DNA from: JAQVCM01 sp040403095
Lineage (GTDB): Bacteria; Bacteroidota; Bacteroidia; Flavobacteriales_D; Crocinitomicaceae
Assembly (NCBI GenBank): GCA_040403095.1
Contig: JBBALI010000010.1
Location: forward strand, 1 to 64,000
Length of the DNA stretch: 64,000 nucleotides
Reading direction: 5' to 3'
Position 1 is the stretch's first letter; each line of letters opens with the position of its first letter. Below the pieces are notes generated by a model. That model did not search any database. It was given only the letters and a program-made list of their open reading frames with translations, and was not told the DNA's origin. Positions 56,909 to 64,000 of the stretch are shown here, piece by piece. The translations under genes were made by a program, and so were the position numbers.

Positions 56909-57502
56909 TTACCTTCCTTTTTTGATTGCAGGAAATTTCATCTTATAATCCACTAAAATTTCACCTTTTGAGATATTTGATAACTTTTTCGTTAGCAATT
57001 TTCTTTTCAGTACAGACAGGTGATCGGTAAATAAAATTCCTTCAATGTGGTCATATTCGTGTTGAATGATTCTCGCTTTGTACCCATCAAAAGTCTCTTC
57101 ATGATAATTCCAATTTTCATCAAAATATGAAATGTGTATCGTCTCATGGCGATATACCTCTTCTCTGATTTTAGGGATGCTCAAACAACCTTCATTAAAT
57201 CCCCATTCGTCACCTTTTTCCTCAGTAATAATCGGATTGATAAAAATCTTCCTAAATCCATCCATCCCAACAGCCATTGGATCTGGTTCCTCTTCATCGT
57301 CGTCTGCAAAAGGACTTCCATCAACAATAAACAAGCGAATTGAGCGACCAATTTGAGGAGCAGCCAAACCAACACCAGAGGCATTGTACATCGTTTCAAA
57401 CATGTCTTCAATCAATTGATCCAATCCTGGATAATCTTTATCTATCTCCTCAGCCTCTTTTTTAAGAACAGGATCTCCGTATGCTACAATTGGTAAAATC
57501 AT
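56909..57502 (-). CDS. def: Peptide deformylase
   Basis: Def removes the formyl group from new proteins. The 197-residue enzyme has all three motifs: GVGLAAPQIG (43-52), EGCLSIP with metal ligand Cys106, and QHEYDH with His148, Glu149 and His152. An acidic insert ADDDEEEPDP at 66-75 lies between motifs 1 and 2, on the surface by inference. The open frame extends 23 codons upstream through a repeat; the ATG at 57502 gives the usual MILPIVAYGDPVL start. Confidence 0.95.
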   Translation of the reverse strand: MILPIVAYGDPVLKKEAEEIDKDYPGLDQLIEDMFETMYNASGVGLAAPQIGRSIRLFIVDGSPFADDDEEEPDPMAVGMDGFRKIFINPIITEEKGDEWGFNEGCLSIPKIREEVYRHETIHISYFDENWNYHEETFDGYKARIIQHEYDHIEGILFTDHLSVLKRKLLTKKLSNISKGEILVDYKMKFPAIKKGR

Positions 57503-57512
57503 TTTAAAATAT

Positions 57513-57560
57513 TGAACTACAAAATTACAAATTATTGAATTACGAACTAGAGAATTAGGA
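57513..57560. repeat. Degenerate word repeat (AATTACAAATTATTGAATTACGAA)
   Basis: Words TACAAAATTACAAATTATTG and AATTACGAACTAGAGAATTA repeat the core AATTA(C/G)(A/G)A about every 9-10 nt, between def and purL. Confidence 0.5.
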
Positions 57561-57633
57561 ATGTTTGACAACTTGTTGAAAATTTTACCCAGCTAAATCT
57601 AAAATATTGCCATTCCTTTTCATTCCTTATTGC

Positions 57634-57641
57634 TACTTTTG
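57634..57641 (+). promoter_or_regulatory. Candidate -7 box (TACTTTTG) for purL
   Basis: TACTTTTG is a perfect match and ends 20 nt before the ATG at 57662. A TTG 24 nt upstream is slightly too far for a good -33. Confidence 0.45.
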
Positions 57642-57661
57642 TGAAACTATTTTTGAATTTT

Positions 57662-59899
57662 ATGGAAAGCGCATTGCATCAAGAAGCCACTTTGGAACAA
57701 GCTGTTGAATTGGGATTACGTCCTGAAGAATTTGAAATGATTAAGGAAATCCTTGGTCGTGTACCAAATTTCACTGAAACGAGTGTTTACTCTGTGATGT
57801 GGTCTGAACACTGCTCCTACAAAAATTCAATTTTTTGGTTAAAGCAATTGCCAAAAGATGGTCCTCATATGTTGGTTAAAGCAGGTGAAGAAAATGCAGG
57901 ATTAGTTGACTTGGGAGATGGAATTGGATGCGTTTTCAAAATAGAATCACACAACCATCCAAGTGCTTTGGAGCCATATCAAGGAGCTGCTACCGGTGTT
58001 GGAGGAATCAACCGTGATATTTTCACCATGGGTGCTCGCCCTATAGCGCAATTGAATTCACTGCGTTTTGGAGATATTTTGCAAGAAAGAACAAAATGGT
58101 TAGTCAAAGGCGTTGTTAAAGGTATTTCTCACTATGGAAATGCATTTGGAATTCCAACTGTTGGTGGTGAAGTGTTTTTTGACAAGTCATACAATCAAAA
58201 CCCTTTAGTAAATGCATTCTCAGCAGGAATAATAGATACAAAGAAAGTTATTTCAGCGAAAGCTAAAGGTCCAGGAAATCCTGTTTACATAGTTGGCGCT
58301 GCTACTGGTAAAGACGGAATCGCTGGTGCTGCTTTTGCCTCAAAAGATATTACCGAAGATTCTGCATCTGATTTGCCATCAGTGCAAGTTGGTGACCCGT
58401 TTTTGGAAAAACTATTGTTGGAAGCAACGATGGAATTATCAGAAACAAATGCGATTGTGGGAATGCAAGACATGGGAGCAGCTGGTATTACTTGTTCTAC
58501 TAATGAAATGAGTGCTGGCGGTGGTGTTGGAATGGACATTCACTTGGACCGAGTTCCTACAAGACAAGAAAACATGTTGCCCTACGAGATTTTATTGTCT
58601 GAGTCACAAGAGCGAATGTTGGTCGTTGTGAAAAAAGGTGAAGAAAGTGTGGTAAAATCGATATTCGATAAATGGGATCTACATGCTGAGGAAATCGGTG
58701 TTGTTACAGAAAGCGGTAGAGTTCGATATTTCATGAATGGTGAAATTGTAGGTGATGTGCCAGCTGAATCATTGGTACTTGGAGGCGGCGCGCCACAAAA
58801 CCAAAGAGAATACAAGGAACCTGCCTATTTTCAAGAGTATAAAAAATTCAACATTGACCAAGTTGAACAACCAGAAGATTTAAAAGAAGTTGCTTTGTTT
58901 TTACTGCAAAATCCAAATATTGCTTCAAAAAAATGGGTTTATGAGCAATATGATTCCATGGTTGGAACCAAAACGATGACAACTAATCGTCCTTCTGATG
59001 CTGCTGTTGTGAACATCAAAGGTTCGAACCGCGCATTGGCAATGACAGTTGACTGCAACTCAAGATACGTAAACGCAGACCCTGAAGTTGGAACAATGAT
59101 TGCCGTTTCTGAAGCAGCAAGAAACATCGTCTGTGCTGGAGGAAATCCAAGCGCAATAACAAACTGTTTAAATTTTGGAAATCCATATAATCCAGAATCG
59201 TACTGGCAATTTGTTGGTGCTATCAAAGGAATGTCAAAAGCTTGCTTAAAGTTTGAAACACCTGTTACTGGTGGAAATGTATCTTTCTACAATCAATCGG
59301 TTGTCAATGGCGTTGAAACTCCTGTCTTCCCTACTCCAACAATTGGTATGATTGGTTTAGTTGACAACAAAGAAAAAATCATGACCCTTGATTTCAAACA
59401 AAAAGGCGATTTGATTTTCATTTTGGGTGATAATGTAGATTGTATCAGTTCCTCCGAATATTTGGCTTCGTACCACAATATTCAGGCTTCTCCTGCTCCT
59501 CATTTTGATTTGGAAAAAGAATTCGAATTACAAGAAACATTGAAAGGATTAATTCATGACCAAATGATAAATGCGGCTCACGATTGTGCGGATGGTGGAT
59601 TATTCATTACATTGGCTGAAATGTCATTCCCAAGAGGTTTAGGATTTGACATCGTTACTGATTCCGAAGTACGTGAAGATGCTTTCTTATTTGGTGAGGC
59701 TCAAAGTCGCGTTGTGGTGACCGTAAGTGAAGAACAAGAAGAAGCATTCATCGAATACATGATGTCTACAAATGTTACGTATACATTACTAGGTCATGTG
59801 ACAAAAGGTAAATTCATGATTGATGAAGAACATTTCGGATTCTGCGCTGAAGCAAAAGATATTTATGACAATGCTTTAGAAACTTACTTGGAAAAATAA
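57662..59899 (+). CDS. purL: Phosphoribosylformylglycinamidine synthase subunit PurL
   Basis: PurL makes FGAM from FGAR in purine synthesis. At 745 residues it is the small, Bacillus-type PurL that needs separate PurS and PurQ, not the 1200-plus-residue fused enzyme. Landmarks are SVMWSEHCSYKNS, FKIESHNHPSALEPYQGAAT, VGMQDMGAAGITCSTNEMS and TGGNVSFYNQ. The open frame starts at a GTG 21 nt earlier; the ATG at 57662 gives the typical start and leaves the GTG at the edge of a promoter-like box. purS and purQ are not in the window. Confidence 0.95.
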   Translation: MESALHQEATLEQAVELGLRPEEFEMIKEILGRVPNFTETSVYSVMWSEHCSYKNSIFWLKQLPKDGPHMLVKAGEENAGLVDLGDGIGCVFKIESHNHPSALEPYQGAATGVGGINRDIFTMGARPIAQLNSLRFGDILQERTKWLVKGVVKGISHYGNAFGIPTVGGEVFFDKSYNQNPLVNAFSAGIIDTKKVISAKAKGPGNPVYIVGAATGKDGIAGAAFASKDITEDSASDLPSVQVGDPFLEKLLLEATMELSETNAIVGMQDMGAAGITCSTNEMSAGGGVGMDIHLDRVPTRQENMLPYEILLSESQERMLVVVKKGEESVVKSIFDKWDLHAEEIGVVTESGRVRYFMNGEIVGDVPAESLVLGGGAPQNQREYKEPAYFQEYKKFNIDQVEQPEDLKEVALFLLQNPNIASKKWVYEQYDSMVGTKTMTTNRPSDAAVVNIKGSNRALAMTVDCNSRYVNADPEVGTMIAVSEAARNIVCAGGNPSAITNCLNFGNPYNPESYWQFVGAIKGMSKACLKFETPVTGGNVSFYNQSVVNGVETPVFPTPTIGMIGLVDNKEKIMTLDFKQKGDLIFILGDNVDCISSSEYLASYHNIQASPAPHFDLEKEFELQETLKGLIHDQMINAAHDCADGGLFITLAEMSFPRGLGFDIVTDSEVREDAFLFGEAQSRVVVTVSEEQEEAFIEYMMSTNVTYTLLGHVTKGKFMIDEEHFGFCAEAKDIYDNALETYLEK

Positions 59900-59933
59900 G
59901 TCAAATACCTTGATTTTAACGCCTTGTTTTTGG

Positions 59934-60326
59934 CTAAGTTAGATAACTTGCGCCATACAGCTTTGGAATATATGGATCTCTTCTCTGAAATAAATTAAAT
60001 CCAAGTTGATAATCTTCATCAATTTGATCAATAAGATACTTAATGTAATAAGGAAATTGATCTAAAGCGATTTTCTTAACGTGATAATACGTTTTATTAC
60101 CTTCAACATTGACGTGTAAAATACCAGCATCTTCCAGAATTCTGAGATGTTCGGAAATTGTGGATTGTGAGAGTTGAACATAGAATTTTAAATCTGTGCC
60201 ATTTAATCTTTTATGCTTTAATAGATTTTCAACAATTGCAATTCTTGCAGGGTGTGCAAGCGCTTTAAAAAGTTTTGCGAGTTCTATGTGTTCACGAGTG
60301 TGAATGTGGTTTTTTGTGCTGCCCAT
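59934..60326 (-). CDS. ArsR-type winged-helix regulator
   Basis: A 130-residue DNA-binding protein with an ArsR winged helix at about residues 15-90: AKLFKALAHPARIAIVENLL, then the recognition region LSQSTISEHLRILEDAGIL and the wing GNKTYYHV. The metal-binding Cys box of classic ArsR (CVC) is absent, so another signal is likely. The open frame extends 37 codons upstream; the ATG at 60326 begins the family region. Two direct ATAGTAAT words lie just upstream and may be its operator. Confidence 0.88.
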   Translation of the reverse strand: MGSTKNHIHTREHIELAKLFKALAHPARIAIVENLLKHKRLNGTDLKFYVQLSQSTISEHLRILEDAGILHVNVEGNKTYYHVKKIALDQFPYYIKYLIDQIDEDYQLGFNLFQRRDPYIPKLYGASYLT

Positions 60327-60344
60327 AAGTTTAATTATTAAAAA

Positions 60345-60365
60345 ATAGTAATCTAAGATAGTAAT
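60345..60365. promoter_or_regulatory. Direct repeat ATAGTAAT x2, possible operator of the ArsR gene
   Basis: ATAGTAAT at 60345-60352 and again at 60358-60365 are 13 nt apart, 19-39 nt upstream of the ArsR start codon. The distance suits a promoter-overlapping operator; no experimental consensus was available to compare. Confidence 0.35.
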
Positions 60366-60414
60366 AAATATTAGTACTTGCAAAAAATGGTGGGTTTTTT
60401 TCGTCTTTTTGCAA

Positions 60415-60432
60415 TTTCGCAATATGGCGATA
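60415..60432. repeat. Palindromic element copy 7 (one mismatch)
   Basis: TTTCGCAATATGGCGATA matches the 18-nt core except T for A at the second base. It lies upstream of the ArsR gene, between it and the pirin gene. Confidence 0.75.
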
Positions 60433-60455
60433 AACAAATCGCTCTAAAAATGTAA

Positions 60456-60473
60456 TATCGCAATATTGCGATA
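60456..60473. repeat. Palindromic element copy 8 (perfect palindrome)
   Basis: TATCGCAATATTGCGATA is identical to its own reverse complement over all 18 bases and lies 24 nt after copy 7. Confidence 0.85.
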
Positions 60474-60519
60474 AGTAGTGCAGGGTAGTGTCTACGCCAC
60501 TTATTAAATAATAATTGGT

Positions 60520-61401
60520 CTATTTGCCAAAAGTTTTAGGTAATGGCACAAAATCAACCTCACCAAAAACGGAATCAAACTCTTGATTTTCCCACTTCTG
60601 TTTTGCCTCCTCAATTCTAATTTTACTTGAAGAAACAAAATTCCAAAAAATAAATCGCTCTTCTGGAAAAGGAATTCCACCAAAAATATAAACAGTTGTA
60701 TTTGCATCCATTTCAAATGAACACAATTTACTTTCCTTTGCAATTAGAATATGTTTTGATTCAAATGTATGACCATCAGATAAAATTTTCCCTTCCAAAA
60801 TATACATACCACATTCACCAAAAAGTTGGTCACTAATATTTACGATTTGTTTTTCTTTACTTTTAATTTCCAGAAAATACATTGGACTGTATACAGGAAC
60901 TGGTGACTTCTTTCCAAAAATTTCTCCAGCGATCAATTTAAAATCGAGCCCATCTTCTTTCCAACTTGGGAGACTTTTAGATTCAACATGACAAAAATTT
61001 GGTTCAATTTCTTCGAATTCTTTAGGTAAGGCAACCCAAATTTGCAATCCATGTAAATGCTTGACTTGTTTTCTCAAGTAGTCAGGAGTTCTTTCTGAAT
61101 GCACGATACCTTTTCCTGCGGTCATCCAATTAACAGCTCCAGGCTGAACTTCAATTTCAGTCCCTAAACTATCGCGATGCATCATACTTCCCTCAAAAAG
61201 ATATGTCAAAGTAGAAAGTCCGATATGGGGATGAGGCGCGACATCTAAATTTTGATTTTCACTTAAAGTAGCTGGCCCCATGTGATCTATGAAAACAAAA
61301 GGACCCACAGCTCTTTTTTGGCGAAAAGGAAGTAAGCGACCAACAAGAAAATTGCCGATATCGGCAGGTCTTTCGTCAATAATGAGTTGAATGTTAGACA
61401 T
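60520..61401 (-). CDS. Pirin family protein (cytoplasmic)
   Basis: A 293-residue two-cupin pirin. The metal motif is VAPHPHIGLSTLTYLFEG, with the second His/Glu in GIVHSERTP. The phrase GPFVFIDHMGPA is a classic pirin signature. The C-terminal pirin domain includes FGGIPFPEERFIFWNFVSS. There is no export signal, in contrast to the other pirin at 4584, so the two may act in different compartments. The ATG at 61401 is preferred over the TTG at 61410. Function within the pirin family is open (quercetinase-like or redox regulator). Confidence 0.93.
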   Translation of the reverse strand: MSNIQLIIDERPADIGNFLVGRLLPFRQKRAVGPFVFIDHMGPATLSENQNLDVAPHPHIGLSTLTYLFEGSMMHRDSLGTEIEVQPGAVNWMTAGKGIVHSERTPDYLRKQVKHLHGLQIWVALPKEFEEIEPNFCHVESKSLPSWKEDGLDFKLIAGEIFGKKSPVPVYSPMYFLEIKSKEKQIVNISDQLFGECGMYILEGKILSDGHTFESKHILIAKESKLCSFEMDANTTVYIFGGIPFPEERFIFWNFVSSSKIRIEEAKQKWENQEFDSVFGEVDFVPLPKTFGK

Positions 61402-61451
61402 AAGAATCAAATAGCTATGAATTCAATAAAAGTAAACAATCAATTCAAACT

Positions 61452-62522
61452 TCAAACAAATAAGTCTAAATATTTCTCCTGATTTGCTAATACAGAATAT
61501 GCTTGTTCAATGCGACTTTTACCTGCTTTACCGATTTGAATTCGTAGTTCTTTTTCAAGTATCAATTTTTCAAGTATTTCGTACCATTCTTCTTGACTTT
61601 CAACTAAAAATCCATTGATTCCATTTTGAACAATTGTTGAATTTACGCCAACTGGTGACATAATTGTTGGTATCTCTAATGCCATATATTGCAATCCTTT
61701 AAAGCCACATTTTCCTTCTGACCAAATATCTTGTTTCAAGGGCATAACACCAATATTGATTTTCGCTAAATCTTCAATTTCTGTCTCTTTATTCCATTTG
61801 ACAAACTTCAAAGATTTCAAATCATAATCATTTGACTGATTCGAAATCACTAGAAAAGTAAAAGTATATTTTTGTTCCAACTTCCTCAAAATAGGCACTA
61901 ATTCATCCAAATAATGCATTGTCGTATGGGTACCCGTCCAACCAATTACCAATTCCTGAGATTCATGGTTAGTCATTAAGTTGTGATGATTCTCAGTGTC
62001 AATTGTTGTTGGAATTACTTGTACGTTTTGATTATATTGAAGAGCATAATCGGCCAAATAAGCGTTTCCTGTCGTGATTTGGCTTGCCCATTTCATACAA
62101 TATCGAACTTTCCAATAAGCCTTCAAACGGTGAAATCTCGCATTTGATTCACTGTAATTAGGTAACCAAATGGCATCATCAAAATCATAGATATATTTTC
62201 TCCGCAACACTTTAGCAATAATCCATTCAAAAATAGGCGGTCCAATGTGCGCTGCTTCTCGATGAATGAAAATGTAATCAGCTTGATGAAGTTTAAATAA
62301 CAATGCAAAACGTCGTGCAAAACTCATCAAAATTCCCCATGCTTTTTTGAAAACTTTACCTTCGCCATAAAGGGTTTTCCAAGTTGATTGATTGATAAAA
62401 GGATAAATTTCAACTTCAAAATCGTTTGCTTCCAAAAAATCAAAATACTGCTCAAAACGAAAGCGTTGAGAGGGCGCTTCTTGATGCGGATAAGGAACGA
62501 TGAAATAAATCTTTTTGCTCAT
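61452..62522 (-). CDS. Glycosyltransferase family 4-like protein
   Basis: A 356-residue GT-B protein starting KKIYFIVPYPHQEAPSQRFRFEQY. The central part contains RRKYIYDFDDAIWLPN. The donor half includes ELVIGWTGTHTTMHYLDELVP and IGVMPLKQDIWSEGKCGFKGLQYMA, which is a weaker form of the EX7E site. It belongs with the glycosyltransferase upstream and the asparagine synthase beyond it in a polysaccharide cluster transcribed leftward. It lies 30 nt after the next gene in the series. Confidence 0.88.
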   Translation of the reverse strand: MSKKIYFIVPYPHQEAPSQRFRFEQYFDFLEANDFEVEIYPFINQSTWKTLYGEGKVFKKAWGILMSFARRFALLFKLHQADYIFIHREAAHIGPPIFEWIIAKVLRRKYIYDFDDAIWLPNYSESNARFHRLKAYWKVRYCMKWASQITTGNAYLADYALQYNQNVQVIPTTIDTENHHNLMTNHESQELVIGWTGTHTTMHYLDELVPILRKLEQKYTFTFLVISNQSNDYDLKSLKFVKWNKETEIEDLAKINIGVMPLKQDIWSEGKCGFKGLQYMALEIPTIMSPVGVNSTIVQNGINGFLVESQEEWYEILEKLILEKELRIQIGKAGKSRIEQAYSVLANQEKYLDLFV

Positions 62523-62552
62523 AGAGGAGAAATGCTTTGCAAAAATAAGATA

Positions 62553-63785
62553 TTAATCCTGCTTATGCAGAACAGTTTGATAGACTTTTAAATAACGACT
62601 AACTCCCTGCTTTAAAGAGAAAAAATCTTCCGCTCCAAATTGAATATCAGCTTTTTCATAAACAATTTCAGATAAAATATTCTGTTCGTAATTTTCCCTA
62701 TTTAAAGATTCAATTACAGAACCAGAGCGGTATTTGTTTACTATAAAATCAGTATCCCCCACTCCAGCATTGCAAACCAAAGGAATGCCCATTGCCATGA
62801 TTTCTCCCTGTTTAGTGGGTGAAGAAGCTTTTTTGGAAAAAGTTGGCCTGATGAAAAATATCGATTGATTAAACAACGATATGTATAATGGCACTTCTTT
62901 ATGCAAACAGGAAACAACTGTAATTTTGGACGTATCTATCTTTTTTTGCCTTGCAAGCTCTATAATTGTTTGGGGATTTTCACCAGAAACAAAAAGCATT
63001 TTGGCTAGTTGATTATTTTGTGTTAAAACCTGAAAGTAATCTAACATTTCAGACAACATATACCAGGTTCCAATTGAGCCGACGTAACCTAGGATAAAAT
63101 CTTTATCGGAATATCCCAATTTTACGTTCAACGACTTTATCGACTCAAAATCAATCATTGTAGGATCAAATAAATCTAAATCCACACAACACGGTATCAC
63201 TTCAATCTTCAATTCTGAAGCTCTCAACGAATCCCAACTCTCAATTTCTTCCTTTCCATTATAGGTCAACGAAACAATATGGTCTGCTTGCTGAAAATAT
63301 TGAATCTCTTTTCTTTTGAAATAATTGTAAACCACTTTCAAAACAGGATTTTTCAAGCTCCAAATTCCGCCTTCAATGCGTTCATCAGCCCAAAATCCAC
63401 GCATGTCAAAAATGAATTTAACACCAAATTTTCGTTTCATAGCCATTCCAACCATAGCTGACAAATAGCTGCGACAATGAGCAATTGAAAAATTATTTTG
63501 TTTGTGTAATTTATATGCAAATCGATGCATTCGAACAACATCGTAAATTGTAGATAAAAGCGGTGGTTTTTTGGTATATTTCAACGGATGCCAAACAATT
63601 CCTGACTCATCACAAATCGATTGAATGTGTGCACGATGTGTTTCAAATCTTTCCTCTTTTTCAAAACTGATGATGTGGAATTTAAATCCCTCGGCAGTTA
63701 AACCCTTTAAATAGGGTAAAACTTGAGATTGACCCAATGGATCAGTCATTCCATCGTAAGAAATGTAAAGAACTGTTTTTGTCAT
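62553..63785 (-). CDS. Glycosyltransferase family 4
   Basis: A 410-residue GT4 enzyme. It starts TVLYISYDGMTDPLGQSQVLPYLKGL-like, a very typical lead-in. A middle VKFIFDMRGFWADERIEGG and a donor half with FILGYVGSIGTWYML, TVVSCLHKEVPLYISLF and the site FIRPTFSKKASSPTKQGEIMAMGIP follow. The open frame has an earlier ATG at 63815 that would overlap the asparagine synthase stop by 13 nt; the ATG at 63785 fits the family start and is preferred, with the earlier one possible. Confidence 0.9.
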   Translation of the reverse strand: MTKTVLYISYDGMTDPLGQSQVLPYLKGLTAEGFKFHIISFEKEERFETHRAHIQSICDESGIVWHPLKYTKKPPLLSTIYDVVRMHRFAYKLHKQNNFSIAHCRSYLSAMVGMAMKRKFGVKFIFDMRGFWADERIEGGIWSLKNPVLKVVYNYFKRKEIQYFQQADHIVSLTYNGKEEIESWDSLRASELKIEVIPCCVDLDLFDPTMIDFESIKSLNVKLGYSDKDFILGYVGSIGTWYMLSEMLDYFQVLTQNNQLAKMLFVSGENPQTIIELARQKKIDTSKITVVSCLHKEVPLYISLFNQSIFFIRPTFSKKASSPTKQGEIMAMGIPLVCNAGVGDTDFIVNKYRSGSVIESLNRENYEQNILSEIVYEKADIQFGAEDFFSLKQGVSRYLKVYQTVLHKQD

Positions 63786-63802
63786 GCCTTTCAAGTGATT
63801 TT

Positions 63803-64000
63803 TCAATTCATCCATTTCTCATACCACATCTGAAACATCAATAAATACCAAACTTTGAGTCCAAATTCTTTTTTTCCTGCGAAAAACTGATTTTTGATAT
63901 TTATGACGTACTTTGTATTGAATATATTTTGTGAAGTAATTCTCTTTTCATCCAAGAAATACATCACTTGCTCCTTCAAATCATTCATCATCCAATTTTC
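63803..64000 (-). CDS. Asparagine synthase (glutamine-hydrolysing), C-terminal end, partial
   Basis: The minus strand is open from the right edge to a TGA at 63803-63805 and gives the last 65 residues of a protein. The end, GLKVWYLLMFQMWYEKWMN, is the usual C-terminus of AsnB-type enzymes, where a Trp-rich helix closes the synthetase domain. In polysaccharide clusters such AsnB homologues amidate sugars or nucleotide-linked acids rather than make free asparagine. The rest lies outside the window. Confidence 0.7.
   Translation of the reverse strand, partial: ENWMMNDLKEQVMYFLDEKRITSQNIFNTKYVINIKNQFFAGKKEFGLKVWYLLMFQMWYEKWMN

Noticed and set aside
58655..58675. AATCGATATTCGATAAA in purL, similar in look to the palindromic element
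   Set aside because: It lacks the CGSAATAT centre and the encoded KSIFDKW is normal for PurL, so chance is sufficient.
29687..60475. CRISPR array reading of the palindromic copies
   Set aside because: The copies are scattered over 30 kb with irregular spacing and no cas genes; they are dispersed elements.
61355..61375. Palindrome GCCGATATCGGC in the pirin gene at 60520
   Set aside because: It encodes the conserved RPADIGNF segment of pirins and does not match the element core; it is a coincidental palindrome.
63100..63120. TTTATCGGAATATCCCAA inside the glycosyltransferase at 62553
   Set aside because: Only the left half of the core matches; the right arm is missing and the peptide LGYSDKDF is usual for the family.

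Overview
The window is AT-rich chromosomal DNA from a member of the Bacteroidota, most likely Flavobacteriales. The evidence is: two proteins with type IX secretion C-terminal sorting tails, a PKD-domain surface protein, a TonB-dependent receptor, DUF1573 proteins, bacillithiol synthase BshC, a DNA polymerase III alpha fused to its proofreading exonuclease, and promoters that fit the Bacteroidota -7 box TAnnTTTG. I cannot fix the genus from this. I saw no rRNA, tRNA, CRISPR array, transposase or prophage.

Layout. 1-876 is the start of a secreted PKD protein running off the left edge. 1324-3892 is paaABCD (phenylacetyl-CoA epoxidase), facing a nitroreductase and an exported pirin. 5843-11662 holds a membrane protein and dnaE. 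11764-16882 (minus) holds a DUF4197 protein, a TonB-dependent receptor and bshC. 17069-23306 is a signalling and export block: a periplasmic-propeller histidine kinase, a LytTR regulator and a NatAB-like ABC exporter. 23320-30456 carries a T9SS cargo protein, Ppx/GppA, a four-helix-bundle gene set between repeat clusters, pbpC, two small envelope genes and aroK. 30557-36136 is a very large alpha-2-macroglobulin lipoprotein. 36208-38708 (minus) is an MbnP/MbnH-type pair followed by pnuC. 38895-42592 is a flippase with two glycosyltransferases. 42726-47898 has an EI24 protein, a TPR/PD40 protein, a secreted subtilase and a GNAT enzyme. 47925-52951 has two envelope proteins, rimO, and an ECF sigma factor with a fused membrane/beta-barrel partner. 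52953-57502 (minus) holds aroE, a DedA protein, a rhodanese, three DUF1573 proteins, a lipoprotein and def. 57662-61401 holds purL, an ArsR regulator and a second pirin. 61452-64000 (minus) is the end of a polysaccharide cluster with two glycosyltransferases and the tail of an asparagine synthase.

The most unusual signal is not a gene. An 18-bp palindromic word, TATCGSAATATKSCGATA, occurs eight times between 29.7 and 60.5 kb. Five copies are intergenic and three lie in frame inside two coding regions (a glycosyltransferase and the sigma-partner protein). It behaves like a small dispersed palindromic element tolerated inside proteins. A second class of repeat is made of degenerate short words in intergenic gaps, often as inverted pairs; one set surrounds the four-helix-bundle gene on both sides.

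Functional links: pbpC and the alpha-2-macroglobulin are a known periplasmic defence/repair pair, here separated by three genes. MbnP and MbnH form a likely copper-protein maturation pair. The kinase, regulator and ABC exporter may form an envelope-sensing unit. aroK and aroE both belong to the shikimate pathway but sit apart. Start codons were moved downstream where the longest open frame began at a TTG/GTG or extended upstream of a clear signal peptide or family N-terminus.
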